From JACKAQ01 sp020634975 [NCBI: Calditrichia bacterium] (GTDB lineage: Bacteria > Calditrichota > Calditrichia > RBG-13-44-9), in the NCBI GenBank assembly GCA_020634975.1, contig JACKAQ010000004.1, positions 62,001 to 126,000 on the forward strand: 64,000 nt of DNA, read 5' to 3'. Below are positions 1 through 8,566 of this stretch, one piece after another. A model generated the notes under the pieces. The model was not told the origin of the DNA. It made no database searches and saw only the letters and a list, made by a program, of their open reading frames with translations. The translations under genes and the position numbers were made by a program. Position 1 is the stretch's first letter. Each line of letters starts with the position of its first letter.

Positions 1-52
1 GCGGGCACAAGCTGACGAATATCGTATGTTCTGAAAATATTCCATTTTTTTC

Positions 53-119
53 TTGCATTATTAGCTCCAAAATGTGATATTTTGTGGCAGAAAGTGGTAA
101 AGATTCCACTCTTTTCCAC
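53..119 (+). promoter_or_regulatory. Probable mraZ promoter region with MraZ-box-like repeats
   Basis: GTGG occurs at 84-87 and 94-97 (10-bp period). Its complement CCAC occurs at 106-109 and 116-119, also with a 10-bp period, so two direct boxes face two inverted ones. The + strand copy at 91-97 reads AAAGTGG. MraZ proteins of several phyla bind short GTGG/TGGG repeats before their own gene, so this is a plausible autoregulatory operator. A weak promoter (TTGCAT at 53-58, GATATT at 76-81, 17-bp spacer) would start transcription inside the boxes. The repeats are seen; the function is inferred. Confidence 0.5.
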
Positions 120-141
120 TGAAAAGGAGAAAATAGGAAGC

Positions 142-582
142 ATGAGCGGATTTTGGGGAAGTTTCAACAGCAAAATGGATGGCAAGGGCAGAATTAATTT
201 TCCGGCCAAATTCCGCAAAAATCTCACGGAAGAAGATTTAGATACGCTCATTTTGATTCGCGGCAGCGAAGGATGTATTTCCTGTTACCCGCTCACATCG
301 TGGGAGGCAAAAATACAGCAAATCCGTGATCAGGTTGCAAGTGATCGGGAATTTGCGGTTGTTTCCCGGCAGTTGATGTATCAGGCCAGCGAACAAACTG
401 TTGATAAACAAGGGCGTTTGAACCTGACATCTGAATTGGTCAAATATGCGGAATTGAATTCGGATGTATTGATCATGGGTTACGAAAATAAAATTGAAAT
501 CTGGAATCGGGATAAATACAATCAGTTGGTAAAATCGACGGAGGTGGATTACTTAAAAATTACCAGCGAATTGGATATTTAA
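142..582 (+). CDS. mraZ: Transcriptional regulator MraZ
   Basis: MraZ is a ring-forming DNA-binding protein with an AbrB-like fold that usually represses its own dcw operon. The 146-residue product carries the two tandem half-repeats of the family, each with the DxxGR signature: DGKGRINFPAKFR near residues 13-25 and DKQGRLNL near residue 88. Length and position as first gene of the dcw cluster are typical. The ATG at 142 is chosen because the family begins a few residues before the F-x-G-x-(Y/F) segment. AGGAAG lies just before it and AAGGAG slightly further up. An in-frame alternative start at 82 would add 20 residues unlike the family. The gap to rsmH is 20 bp, so the two are surely cotranscribed. 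Confidence 0.95.
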   Translation: MSGFWGSFNSKMDGKGRINFPAKFRKNLTEEDLDTLILIRGSEGCISCYPLTSWEAKIQQIRDQVASDREFAVVSRQLMYQASEQTVDKQGRLNLTSELVKYAELNSDVLIMGYENKIEIWNRDKYNQLVKSTEVDYLKITSELDI

Positions 583-602
583 TAACCTGCAAGGATGTGT
601 AC

Positions 603-1544
603 ATGGGCTATGGTTTTCATGAGCCGGTGTTGGGGAGGGAGGTTGTTGAATACCTTGTCATCGATCGGCGCGGTAAATACGTTGATTGTACGCTGGGTGG
701 CGGCGGCCATAGTCAATTAATTCTTGAATTTCTGGAAAATGATGGATTTTTGATTGGGCTGGATGCCGACACGGAAGCTATACAATACGCATCGCAACGG
801 CTTCAGCGCTTTCCGAATACGCACTTTCGACAAACATTCTACGATCAAATTGATGTTGCACTTTACGAAGCTGATAAATATCCGGTTCAGGGAATTTTGT
901 TTGATCTCGGTGTTTCATCGTGGCAAATAGATGTGGACGAGCGAGGGTTCAGCTATCAAAATGACGGCCCTTTGGACATGCGGATGGATCAGCGACAAAG
1001 CCAGAACGCTGCTGATGTGCTGAATAATTATACGCAAGATCAGTTAGAACATATATTTAGAGAATTTGGCGAAGAACGGCACTGGCGTGCCATCGCCAGA
1101 GAAGTTGTGCGCACACGTTCATCGCAATCATTAAAAAACACGAAAGAATTGGTAAAAATTGTCCGTTCGGTTATTGGTGAGCGACATCTGAATAAATCGT
1201 TGGCCCGGATATTTCAAGCGATACGCATCGAAGTAAACCGGGAATTGGAGCGTCTGGAATTTGCGCTCGAAAGTTCATTTCAAATGTTGGATAAAGGCGG
1301 CAGACTCGCCGTCATTAGTTATCATTCTCTGGAAGACCGCATCGTAAAAAATTTTTTTAAGGAAAAAGAACGGGACTGTATCTGTCCGCCGGAATTCCCA
1401 ACCTGTGTGTGTGATAAGGTTTCGGAAATGCGATTGGTAACCCGAAAGCCGGTAACTGCATCGGCGGAGGAAGTCAAAAATAATCAGCGCGCCCGTAGTG
1501 CAAAGCTTCGCATCGCGGAAAAAACGATAGCGTTTAAAGGCTAA
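603..1544 (+). CDS. rsmH: 16S rRNA m4C1402 methyltransferase RsmH (MraW)
   Basis: This SAM-dependent enzyme N4-methylates C1402 of 16S rRNA in the decoding centre. The 313-residue protein has the family opening FHEPVLGREVVEYL, the SAM loop VDCTLGGGGHS (about residues 27-37), LFDLGVSSWQ, the substrate loop GPLDMRMD, and the late block AVISYHSLEDRIVKNFF. The CxCxxxxPxCxC cysteine cluster near the C-terminus (CICPPEFPTCVC) is also typical. The ATG at 603 is preferred over the GTG at 597 because AAGGA at 591-595 stands seven bases before it. It is the second gene of the dcw operon, between mraZ and ftsL as in most bacteria. Confidence 0.97.
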   Translation: MGYGFHEPVLGREVVEYLVIDRRGKYVDCTLGGGGHSQLILEFLENDGFLIGLDADTEAIQYASQRLQRFPNTHFRQTFYDQIDVALYEADKYPVQGILFDLGVSSWQIDVDERGFSYQNDGPLDMRMDQRQSQNAADVLNNYTQDQLEHIFREFGEERHWRAIAREVVRTRSSQSLKNTKELVKIVRSVIGERHLNKSLARIFQAIRIEVNRELERLEFALESSFQMLDKGGRLAVISYHSLEDRIVKNFFKEKERDCICPPEFPTCVCDKVSEMRLVTRKPVTASAEEVKNNQRARSAKLRIAEKTIAFKG

Positions 1545-1563
1545 GCCGGAAATTAAGGGATTA

Positions 1564-2013
1564 ATGGCAACTGTAAAAACCAAAACCAGGCAACCTGTGA
1601 GAAAACCTGCAACCGGACGAAAATCACAGAAAATACCAAAAAAAACCAACCTGAATTTAAAAAAAGGGGTTCGGAGGGCGGTTTACGATTTATACATCAT
1701 CAGCGTTATCTTTCTGATTATGTTGATGTTAAGCTCTGCATTTCTGTTGTATCAGTGGAAAGATTACAAAATAGTTGAATACAGTAAGGAGATTCAGGAT
1801 CTACGCTCGGATGTGCTGAAATTACAAAGCGCGGAAAGTCGCTATCGCGCACGGATCAATTCCGATTTAATCAAATATCACCGGATTGCAGAGGTTGCCA
1901 AAGACAAGTTGCAACTGTTGCCATCTGTGGAAGAGCCGGTCATTTTGACGGTCGATAAACGCCTGCTGGATGCATATGTTCAAAAAGATAACGAAAACAA
2001 AAACGAAAACTAA
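1564..2013 (+). CDS. ftsL: FtsL-like cell division protein
   Basis: The 149-residue bitopic protein has a basic cytoplasmic N-terminus (about residues 1-40, rich in K/R/T), one membrane segment (about 44-65, IISVIFLIMLMLSSAFLLY) and a periplasmic heptad-like coiled coil (about 68-105). This is the FtsL/DivIC architecture. The family is poorly conserved in sequence, so the call rests on topology, size and the position between rsmH and the division transpeptidase. FtsL would pair with a DivIC/FtsB partner and FtsQ to activate FtsW-FtsI. The last codons (NENKNEN, stop) lie in a hexanucleotide repeat that overlaps the start of ftsI by about 40 bases in another frame, implying translational coupling. 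Confidence 0.8.
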   Translation: MATVKTKTRQPVRKPATGRKSQKIPKKTNLNLKKGVRRAVYDLYIISVIFLIMLMLSSAFLLYQWKDYKIVEYSKEIQDLRSDVLKLQSAESRYRARINSDLIKYHRIAEVAKDKLQLLPSVEEPVILTVDKRLLDAYVQKDNENKNEN

Positions 2014-4123
2014 AACCCGTCGGTCGGCAAGAAAAATGGATGCCGGAACCCGACGGATATTGGTTGTTGCCGGGTTGTGGGCCTTTGGTTTGCTGCTGGT
2101 TGTTGGCAAGTTGTATCAGGTGCAAATTCGCCAGCATGAATTTTATAAAGAAAAAGCCCGCAGCTACATTGAGCACAAACGAACAATGCAAGCTGCCCGT
2201 GGGACCATTTCCGATCGCAATGGCGAACCGTTGGCGGTCGATTTGATGCATTATTCTTTGGCTGCGAAACCGGCGCAATTGGTGGAAAAACGTGCTGTTG
2301 CGCGAAAGATTTCCAAAATTATTAATGAATCGTATGATGATGTTTATTCTAAAATTAACAATAAAAAATCGTTTGTTTACCTGGCACATCGTTTAACGCC
2401 GGAACAGGCTGCACAAATCCGCGATTTGTCGGACAAAGGGTTGCTACTGGAGCGCAAGTTTAGCCGCTCTTATCCATTTAAAGAAGTCGGGGCACATTTG
2501 GTTGGTTACTGCGATAACGATAATAAGCCCGGCGCTGGCATTGAATTTTCATACGATGAGTATTTGCACGGAAAAGACGGATCGTCCATTTTTTTGCGCG
2601 ATGCACACGGCGGTCAATTTCCGAGCATGGATTTGCCGACCCGCGAGCCGCAAAATGGAAAACACATTGAAACGACAATTGATATTGTTTATCAGGGCAT
2701 TTTGGAAGCAGAATTGGGCATCGCCGTCAATCAGCACAAAGCGGACAACGGCTCAGCAGTGCTGCTAAATCCGCGTACCGGCGAAGTGCTGGCAATGGCC
2801 AATTATCCGCAATTTAATCCGAACGAATACAGCAAATATCCGGTGAAAAATTTTAAAAATCAGGCGGTTTCGGATTTGTACGAACCGGGATCGACATTTA
2901 AAATGGTTTCGCTGGCGATGTGTTTGGAACAACTGCATTTGAATATGGATAGCGAATTGGTTTTTTGCGAAAACGGTCGTTACCAGCTTGCGCAAAAAAC
3001 GGTGCGGGATCACCAAAAATTTGCCTATCTGACCGCCCGGCAGGTGTATGAAAATTCCAGCAATGTGGGCGTGATAAAATTGGCGGAAAAATTTCCGGCA
3101 GCGCAATTTTACCGGTATGCCCGGGATTTCGGTTTTGGTGAAAAAACCGGCATCGATTTACCTGCGGAAATCAACGGGATTTTGCACAAACCGGATAAGT
3201 TTTCAAAATATTCGGTGTCGTACATGAGCATCGGATACGAAGTTGGCGTTACGCCGCTTCAGCTTGCCTCGGCGTATGCCGCTGTTGCCAATGACGGTAA
3301 ATTGATGCAGCCGTATGTTGTTCGTCGGGTGGTTGATGAAAGCGGAAGGGTTGTCAAAGAAAATCGGCCGACAGAACTGCGGACGGTCATTTCGCGGGAA
3401 ACCGCCCGTCAAATGAAAGAAGTGCTCAAAGGCGTGGTTGAAAACGGCACCGGACAGTCTGCCCGTGTTACCGGTGTTACAATTGCCGGGAAAACCGGAA
3501 CGGCGCAAAAAATTGATCGTTCGACAAATAGTTATACTTCAGAAAACCATATTGCATCATTTGCGGGATTTTTTCCGGTAGAAAATCCGAAATTTGTGTT
3601 GCTGGTTGTGGTCAACAATCCACGAAACGGGCAGTACTACGGCAGCCAGGTTGCCGCGCCCGTGTTTCGCAGAATTGCTCAGCGAATTGTTGGTTTGGCA
3701 GTGGAAGACGAGCCAGTCAGCGATCAAAATCTGGCAAGAATCGCACTGCCGGAAATGAAAAATATGCTTCCGGCGGTTGAAGGAATGTCTGTTAAAAATG
3801 CTACAAAAACACTGGAAAAACGCAACCTGAAAGTAGATATCACCGGCGATGGCGACACCGTTTTCCGGCAAGAACCGGAAGCCTTTTCGCAGTTTAAGGA
3901 AGGGCAACTGGTCACGCTTTACACAGAAACACGCCCGTTGGCGGAAACCGGAAAAATGCCGATGGTTGTCGGAAAAAGCATGAAAGAAGCCCTGCGGATT
4001 TTGGGAGAATGGGACGTTCAGGTAGAAATTGAGGGAAGCGGCATCGTAATCAAACAGCTACCGGTTGCCGGTTCGAAAATGGATAATAGCGGTAAAATAA
4101 AATTAATCTGTAACCCTGCGTGA
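1970..4123 (+). CDS. ftsI: Division transpeptidase FtsI/PBP with two C-terminal PASTA domains
   Basis: A class B penicillin-binding protein that cross-links septal peptidoglycan. Residues 1-27 are basic; a membrane anchor follows (about 28-48), then a PBP dimerisation domain with RGTISDRNG (77-84), then the transpeptidase. The active-site motifs are all present: S308-T-F-K311, S363-S-N365 and K508-T-G510. After the catalytic domain come two PASTA modules (about 595-655 and 662-716, starting LPAVEGMS and MPMVVGKS), as in SpoVD/PBP2x-type enzymes. Three possible starts exist: ATG 1970, ATG 1976 and ATG 2036. The first two overlap ftsL and place a Lys/Thr repeat at the N-terminus; 2036 would remove it. 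The gene runs 4 bases into murF; murE, usually found here, is missing. Confidence 0.93.
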   Translation: MHMFKKITKTKTKTKTRRSARKMDAGTRRILVVAGLWAFGLLLVVGKLYQVQIRQHEFYKEKARSYIEHKRTMQAARGTISDRNGEPLAVDLMHYSLAAKPAQLVEKRAVARKISKIINESYDDVYSKINNKKSFVYLAHRLTPEQAAQIRDLSDKGLLLERKFSRSYPFKEVGAHLVGYCDNDNKPGAGIEFSYDEYLHGKDGSSIFLRDAHGGQFPSMDLPTREPQNGKHIETTIDIVYQGILEAELGIAVNQHKADNGSAVLLNPRTGEVLAMANYPQFNPNEYSKYPVKNFKNQAVSDLYEPGSTFKMVSLAMCLEQLHLNMDSELVFCENGRYQLAQKTVRDHQKFAYLTARQVYENSSNVGVIKLAEKFPAAQFYRYARDFGFGEKTGIDLPAEINGILHKPDKFSKYSVSYMSIGYEVGVTPLQLASAYAAVANDGKLMQPYVVRRVVDESGRVVKENRPTELRTVISRETARQMKEVLKGVVENGTGQSARVTGVTIAGKTGTAQKIDRSTNSYTSENHIASFAGFFPVENPKFVLLVVVNNPRNGQYYGSQVAAPVFRRIAQRIVGLAVEDEPVSDQNLARIALPEMKNMLPAVEGMSVKNATKTLEKRNLKVDITGDGDTVFRQEPEAFSQFKEGQLVTLYTETRPLAETGKMPMVVGKSMKEALRILGEWDVQVEIEGSGIVIKQLPVAGSKMDNSGKIKLICNPA
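1990..2013 (+). repeat. AACNAA hexanucleotide microsatellite in the ftsL/ftsI overlap
   Basis: Four tandem hexamers, AACGAA-AACAAA-AACGAA-AACTAA, are followed by AAC. They are read as the asparagine/lysine/glutamate-rich tail of FtsL in one frame and as the KTKTKTKT N-terminus of FtsI in another. The ftsL stop codon is part of the last unit. Gain or loss of whole units would keep both frames open. Confidence 0.85.
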
Positions 4124-5550
4124 GCATATTCAACATGCGCAAATTTAGTGAAAACAACAGTTTCGCAAACTTTCTGAACGGGTATCCCGGTTTGGTAAGT
4201 TGCGATGCACCGGCAGAAGAAATCAACTACTGCCAACTATCGATAGACAGCCGGACGATTACGCCCGGTGCGCTGTATGTTTCGCTTCGCGGGGAAAATC
4301 ACGACGGTCATGATTTCGCGCTGTCTGCATTGGAAAAAGGCGCATCAGCAGTGGTTGTGGAGGATGGTTGGTGGGCACTGCACCGGACAGAATATCCGGT
4401 TTTTGCCGATCATTCCACCCGGATGCCGGTAATTATCGTGCACGATTCGCTGGATTTTTTGCAGCAATTGGGCGCCTGGCATCGCCGGCAATTTGATGTG
4501 CCGGTCATCGGCATCACCGGGTCGAACGGGAAAACCACTACCCGGGAAATGATCGCCACAGTTTTGGAGCAGCGATACACGGTTTTTCGCAGTTCCGGCA
4601 ATAAAAACAATCACATCGGATTACCGCTAATGTTGTTGCAACTGGATGATAATATTGATGTTGCGGTGTTGGAGTTGGGCACAAATCATCCCGGGGAAAT
4701 TGCGCTACTGGCAAATTTGGCGAAACCAACGGCTGCAGTAATCACGAATATCGGCAAAGGACACATCGGATTTTTCGGCACCGAAGCAGCTGTTTATCAT
4801 GAAAAAACGGCGTTGTTTGACGCGGTTTCTGCCAAACAACCGATTTTTGTGAATGTGGAAGATAAGTATTTGAAAAACTATCCGCTTAACGGGCGGAATG
4901 TGGTAACCGTTGGTTGGGATAAATCCTGTAAAATTTGGGCAACACCGGACGGGCAGGACAAGCTCGGCTGTCCCCGGTTTTTGTTGAACGGAAAACAGGC
5001 GATTCAACTGAAAATTCCCGGTCAGCACAATATTATGAATGCGCTGATGGCCGCCGCCATCGGTTTTGAATGGGGATTAACCGATCAAGAAATTGCCGAT
5101 GCGTTGCAATCGTTCGTTCCCACTAACCAGCGCATGCAACTGATCGAAAAAAATGGCATCTTGATCATCAACGATGCATACAACGCCAACCCGAATTCGA
5201 TGCACGCGGCGATCCGGTATTTGTCAGATTTACCCTGCGACGGGAAGCGAATTGCGGTTTTGGGCGACATGCTGGAACTTGGAGAATTCTCTGATTCAGA
5301 GCATGCACAATTGGGGAAAATGATTGCGCAAACACATGTGGATATTCTATTTACGTATGGCACTGCAGCGCGATTGATCCATGATTCCGCAGTCGAAATT
5401 GCAGGTGATTCAATTATTGCAAAATGGTGCGAAAGCCACGAGGAAATTGGTCGAGAATTAAACCAAGTCTTATCCACGGGTGATGCACTGTTGTTAAAAG
5501 GGTCTCGGGGAATGCGCATCGAGGCAGTGTTGAATTATATCAAATTTTGA
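4120..5550 (+). CDS. murF: UDP-N-acetylmuramoyl-tripeptide--D-alanyl-D-alanine ligase
   Basis: MurF is a cytoplasmic ATP-dependent ligase adding D-Ala-D-Ala to the UDP-MurNAc-tripeptide, the last soluble step before MraY. The 476-residue protein shows the N-terminal substrate domain with LSIDSRTITPGALYVSLRGE (about 40-59), the P-loop GITGSNGKTT (131-140), the central motif ELGTNHPGEI, and the C-terminal-domain segment NDAYNANPNSMHAA. The GTG at 4120 overlaps the ftsI stop as GTGA, a classical coupling arrangement. The ATG at 4135 is an alternative start that would lose five residues. All three Mur-ligase domains are intact, in contrast to the MurD-like fragment downstream. Confidence 0.95.
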   Translation: MSIFNMRKFSENNSFANFLNGYPGLVSCDAPAEEINYCQLSIDSRTITPGALYVSLRGENHDGHDFALSALEKGASAVVVEDGWWALHRTEYPVFADHSTRMPVIIVHDSLDFLQQLGAWHRRQFDVPVIGITGSNGKTTTREMIATVLEQRYTVFRSSGNKNNHIGLPLMLLQLDDNIDVAVLELGTNHPGEIALLANLAKPTAAVITNIGKGHIGFFGTEAAVYHEKTALFDAVSAKQPIFVNVEDKYLKNYPLNGRNVVTVGWDKSCKIWATPDGQDKLGCPRFLLNGKQAIQLKIPGQHNIMNALMAAAIGFEWGLTDQEIADALQSFVPTNQRMQLIEKNGILIINDAYNANPNSMHAAIRYLSDLPCDGKRIAVLGDMLELGEFSDSEHAQLGKMIAQTHVDILFTYGTAARLIHDSAVEIAGDSIIAKWCESHEEIGRELNQVLSTGDALLLKGSRGMRIEAVLNYIKF

Positions 5551-5685
5551 CGTTATTTAGTCTTCCGCGCATTGGTTCGAAAAACAGGGATGCAGTTGTT
5601 CGTGGAAAATCAGAGGGTTCAAAAGGGAAAAATTTCCGGAAAAAGGTTCCGGATCTGATGATCCACTCGCTTCAGGGGAATTGGC

Positions 5686-6795
5686 ATGCTGGCAGATTTA
5701 CTATTTGAAATGCGTGATATCGTAAGCGGTTTTAACGTGTTTCGCTATATCACCGTCCGGGCGGCATTTGCGGCAATTACGGCGTTACTGTTCAGTTTTG
5801 TGATCGGTCCGCAAATTATCAACGCGCTGCGGAATTACCAAATCGGCGAAACCATTCGCACCGATGGCCCGGCAACGCACCAGGTTAAAAAAGGCACACC
5901 CACAATGGGCGGATTGATCATTTTGGGCGCCGTTTTTCTCTCGGTTTTTTTGTGGGGAAAATTGAACAATTTTTATATCCAGATGATTTGTTTGTGCACT
6001 TTTTGGATGGGCGTTGTGGGATTTATCGATGATTATCTAAAAGTCATCAAAAAAATGAAGCGGGGGCTGATCGGACGCTATAAAATGGCGGGTCAAATAA
6101 CCCTGGGGTTAATCGTGAGTTCATTTATTTATTTTAATCCGGAATTTGTAACGAGCGGCTTGAATGACAATACCAGCGTCCCGTTTTTCAAAAACTGGGA
6201 ATTTGATTTTGGCATTTTATACATCCCATTGGTGATTTTTGTGATAACAGGAACGTCGAATGCTGTTAATCTAACAGATGGGTTGGACGGGCTGGCAGCC
6301 GGATTGATCGCTATTGCGATGCTGGCTTTTGCCGGAATGAGCTATGTTACGGGAAATGTTGTATTTAGCGATTATTTAAATATTGTTCACCTGCCCGGAA
6401 GCGGGGAGTTAACCGTTTATTGTATGGCAATTGTTGGTGCGGCGATGGGGTTTTTATGGTTTAATGCACATCCTGCGGAGGTTTTCATGGGAGATACCGG
6501 GTCATTAGCATTGGGAAGCACGCTCGGAGCCATCGCCGTATTGATTAAAAAAGAAATTTTGTTGGTTATTATTGGCGGCGTTTTTGTTGCAGAAACGGTA
6601 AGTGTAATTATCCAAACCAGCTATTTTAAATACACCCGGAAAAAATATGGTGAAGGGCGGCGATTTTTCAAAATGGCGCCGTTGCACCACCATTTTGAGC
6701 TGAAAGGCTGGCCGGAAACGAAAGTAGTTGTGCGGTTCTGGATTATCGGAATTTTACTGGCGCTGATGACGCTGACAACGTTTAAAATTCGCTAA
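5686..6795 (+). CDS. mraY: Phospho-N-acetylmuramoyl-pentapeptide transferase MraY
   Basis: MraY is an integral membrane enzyme that transfers phospho-MurNAc-pentapeptide from UDP to undecaprenyl phosphate, making lipid I. The 369-residue protein has about ten hydrophobic helices and the signature segments GTPTMGG (about 69-75), the aspartate pair in FIDDYLK, NAVNLTDGLDGLAAG, FMGDTGSLALG and the histidine cluster APLHHHFE. An AGGGGAA ribosome site precedes the ATG at 5686. A 135-bp space separates it from murF, in which no gene or clear site is visible. The following 122 bp hold a TATAAT box that may start a second transcript for the rest of the cluster. Confidence 0.97.
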   Translation: MLADLLFEMRDIVSGFNVFRYITVRAAFAAITALLFSFVIGPQIINALRNYQIGETIRTDGPATHQVKKGTPTMGGLIILGAVFLSVFLWGKLNNFYIQMICLCTFWMGVVGFIDDYLKVIKKMKRGLIGRYKMAGQITLGLIVSSFIYFNPEFVTSGLNDNTSVPFFKNWEFDFGILYIPLVIFVITGTSNAVNLTDGLDGLAAGLIAIAMLAFAGMSYVTGNVVFSDYLNIVHLPGSGELTVYCMAIVGAAMGFLWFNAHPAEVFMGDTGSLALGSTLGAIAVLIKKEILLVIIGGVFVAETVSVIIQTSYFKYTRKKYGEGRRFFKMAPLHHHFELKGWPETKVVVRFWIIGILLALMTLTTFKIR

Positions 6796-6833
6796 AATTT
6801 TTGCGAAATTCAGACAAACATTTTTAAGAAAAA

Positions 6834-6877
6834 GACTAAGTAATAAGTTTGTAACCATGATATAATATTTAACTTAG
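6834..6877 (+). promoter_or_regulatory. Possible internal dcw promoter
   Basis: A perfect TATAAT stands at 6861-6866, inside the 122-bp space after mraY. It is flanked by inverted arms CTAAGT (6836-6841) and ACTTAG (6872-6877). No good -35 hexamer is visible at 16-18 bp, so this is either an activator-dependent promoter or chance in AT-rich DNA. Confidence 0.3.
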
Positions 6878-6917
6878 GTGATTCAAAACAAACGCAGGGA
6901 CTTGCGGAGGATTCATC

Positions 6918-7382
6918 ATGAAAAAGGATTTGCAGGAAGCAAAAAATCCGGTGCAACTTTCACTTTCGGGCAAAAATATTGCCATCTTAAACGATAAAGT
7001 GGAAAGCACAGAACTGGTCGGGCAGTTATTGGAAGAAGGTGCAAAAATTTTGTTGAGCAACGAAATTCCGGAACCCAAATCTAACCCGACGCTAACGGAA
7101 CTGGCCAATCGTGGTGTGATGATGGAATTTGGCGGACACAGCGATATCGTGCTGGCAGCAGAGCTCATTTTTGTCTGCAACACCGTCGAATCGGATGTTC
7201 AGGTAATTAGCAGTGCGCAAAAAATGGGTATCCCGGTACTCGGTTCCGATGAAATGGTAAAAATGTTGAACAATCAGAAAAAACAGCGGGCAGAAAAAGA
7301 GGAAACGATCGATATTTCCGAAAAATTTTTGCAGATGGAAGATGTCGCCAGTTTCGCTCCGCCCGGTTTGATAAATAAATAA
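6918..7382 (+). CDS. MurD N-terminal-domain remnant (domain 1 only)
   Basis: The 154-residue product occupies the murD position between mraY and ftsW. Residues 17-112 read like domain 1 of MurD (UDP-MurNAc-L-Ala:D-Glu ligase): SGKNIAIL strand, LLEEGAKILLSNE, GVMMEFGGHSD, then AAELIFVCNTVESDVQVISSAQKMG and PVLGSDEM, matching the family's AADLIV-SPGI-H-A-AGI-V-GE order. The central ATPase domain (GTNGK P-loop) and the C-terminal domain are absent. The glycine-rich G-x-G-x-S/T-G loop after the first strand is replaced by NDKVESTE. A 40-residue non-MurD tail follows. It has a strong GGAGG site and an open frame, so it looks expressed. Catalysis of the MurD reaction is impossible with this chain; a full murD must lie elsewhere. 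A structural or regulatory role is conjecture. Confidence 0.72.
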   Translation: MKKDLQEAKNPVQLSLSGKNIAILNDKVESTELVGQLLEEGAKILLSNEIPEPKSNPTLTELANRGVMMEFGGHSDIVLAAELIFVCNTVESDVQVISSAQKMGIPVLGSDEMVKMLNNQKKQRAEKEETIDISEKFLQMEDVASFAPPGLINK

Positions 7383-7418
7383 AGTAACAGAAACGAGTTC
7401 AAAATTTCCAGTGCAGCC

Positions 7419-8561
7419 ATGAAAAGAAGACAGTTGAACAAGCCATTGGTACTCGCATTTTTTGGGTTGATGTTTATCGGTATCATCATGGTTTACAGTT
7501 CGAGCCCGTTTTATGCGGAAGCGATCAGCGGTGATCATTTTTATTTTTTGAAACGGCACTTGCTCAATCTTTTTGTGGGATTAATTGCGTTGGTGACCGC
7601 GTTTAGTTTGCCGGTCAATAAAATTCGCGGTTATACGTGGATTCCGTTGGTTATCGCCGGATTTTTGTTGATGTATGCCGCAATTGCCGGAACGCGCTGG
7701 GTCAATTTTGTTATCATCAAAATTCAGGCTGTTGATATTGCGAAGCTTGCAATTATTCTGTTTTTTGCAGATTCTATCAGTCGCAAAGAAAAAATAATGT
7801 CGCAATTTAGCGAAGGTTTGTTTCCGCACTTGTTCCATTTGGCGCTATTTTCGCTATTGGTGTTGATGCAGCCGGATTTCAGCAGTGCTTCGATGTTGCT
7901 GCTGATCGGGTTGACCATCCTTTTTGTATCGCCGGTAAAGCTTTCGCACCTTGCTCTGACGGGTTTGGCGGCTGTGCCTGTGCTGATTGTTGCTGTGGTT
8001 ACATCGCCATATAAAATGCGCCGGGTGATCTCATTTCTGAACCCGAATGCGGATACGCAGGGTATCGGGTATCAGGTTCACCAATCGCTGATCAGTCTGG
8101 GAAAAGGCGGCGCGAGCGGTGTCGGATTTGCCAACAGCACCCAAAAAATGTTCTTTTTGCCGGAGGCGCACACCGATTTCATTTTTTCGATCATCGGTGA
8201 AGAATGGGGATTTATCGGCACGTTGATTGTCGCGGGTCTATTTTCGGTGATTTTATATCAGGGTATCAAAATGGCATTGCATGCGCAGGATAGTTTTCAC
8301 AAATACCTGATTGTTGGCATTACAGCACATTTTGTTTTTTATGGAATGATAAATATGATGGTGACATTGAGCATAATGCCGGCAACCGGTTTACCGATGC
8401 CGTTTGTGAGCTATGGCGGAACCGCACTCGTTTTGTCCTGCTTTTTTGCAGGATTGATGCTCAATATTGCCGGCGAAATTCAGCCGGTTCGTACACGGCG
8501 CGTTAAACAGCGATCGCCAAAATCAACACGTATGGCGACGCCATCATTGCGGAAGGCTTAA
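7419..8561 (+). CDS. ftsW: Septal peptidoglycan polymerase FtsW (SEDS family)
   Basis: FtsW polymerises lipid II at the septum in complex with FtsI. The 380-residue protein has about ten membrane helices and SEDS landmarks: MVYSSSPFYA after the first helix, KRHLLNLFVG, VQLSLISLGKGG-like sequence (QVHQSLISLGKGGASGVGF), the conserved large-loop segment FLPEAHTDFIFSIIGEEWGF, and the C-terminal block LPMPFVSYGGTALVLSCFFAGLMLNI in outline. The C-terminus is basic and cytoplasmic. The ATG at 7419 begins 36 bp after the MurD-like remnant, and the stop lies 5 bp before murG, so all three are in one operon. Confidence 0.95.
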   Translation: MKRRQLNKPLVLAFFGLMFIGIIMVYSSSPFYAEAISGDHFYFLKRHLLNLFVGLIALVTAFSLPVNKIRGYTWIPLVIAGFLLMYAAIAGTRWVNFVIIKIQAVDIAKLAIILFFADSISRKEKIMSQFSEGLFPHLFHLALFSLLVLMQPDFSSASMLLLIGLTILFVSPVKLSHLALTGLAAVPVLIVAVVTSPYKMRRVISFLNPNADTQGIGYQVHQSLISLGKGGASGVGFANSTQKMFFLPEAHTDFIFSIIGEEWGFIGTLIVAGLFSVILYQGIKMALHAQDSFHKYLIVGITAHFVFYGMINMMVTLSIMPATGLPMPFVSYGGTALVLSCFFAGLMLNIAGEIQPVRTRRVKQRSPKSTRMATPSLRKA

Positions 8562-8566
8562 CCAAA

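Noticed and set aside
1985-2017. AAC-rich tract as a CRISPR or satellite array.
   Set aside because: Units are six bases without spacers and lie inside two overlapping genes.
7383-7418. Missing MurD domains hidden in another frame after the MurD-like gene.
   Set aside because: Only 36 bp lie before ftsW; there is no room for the ATPase and C-terminal domains in any frame.
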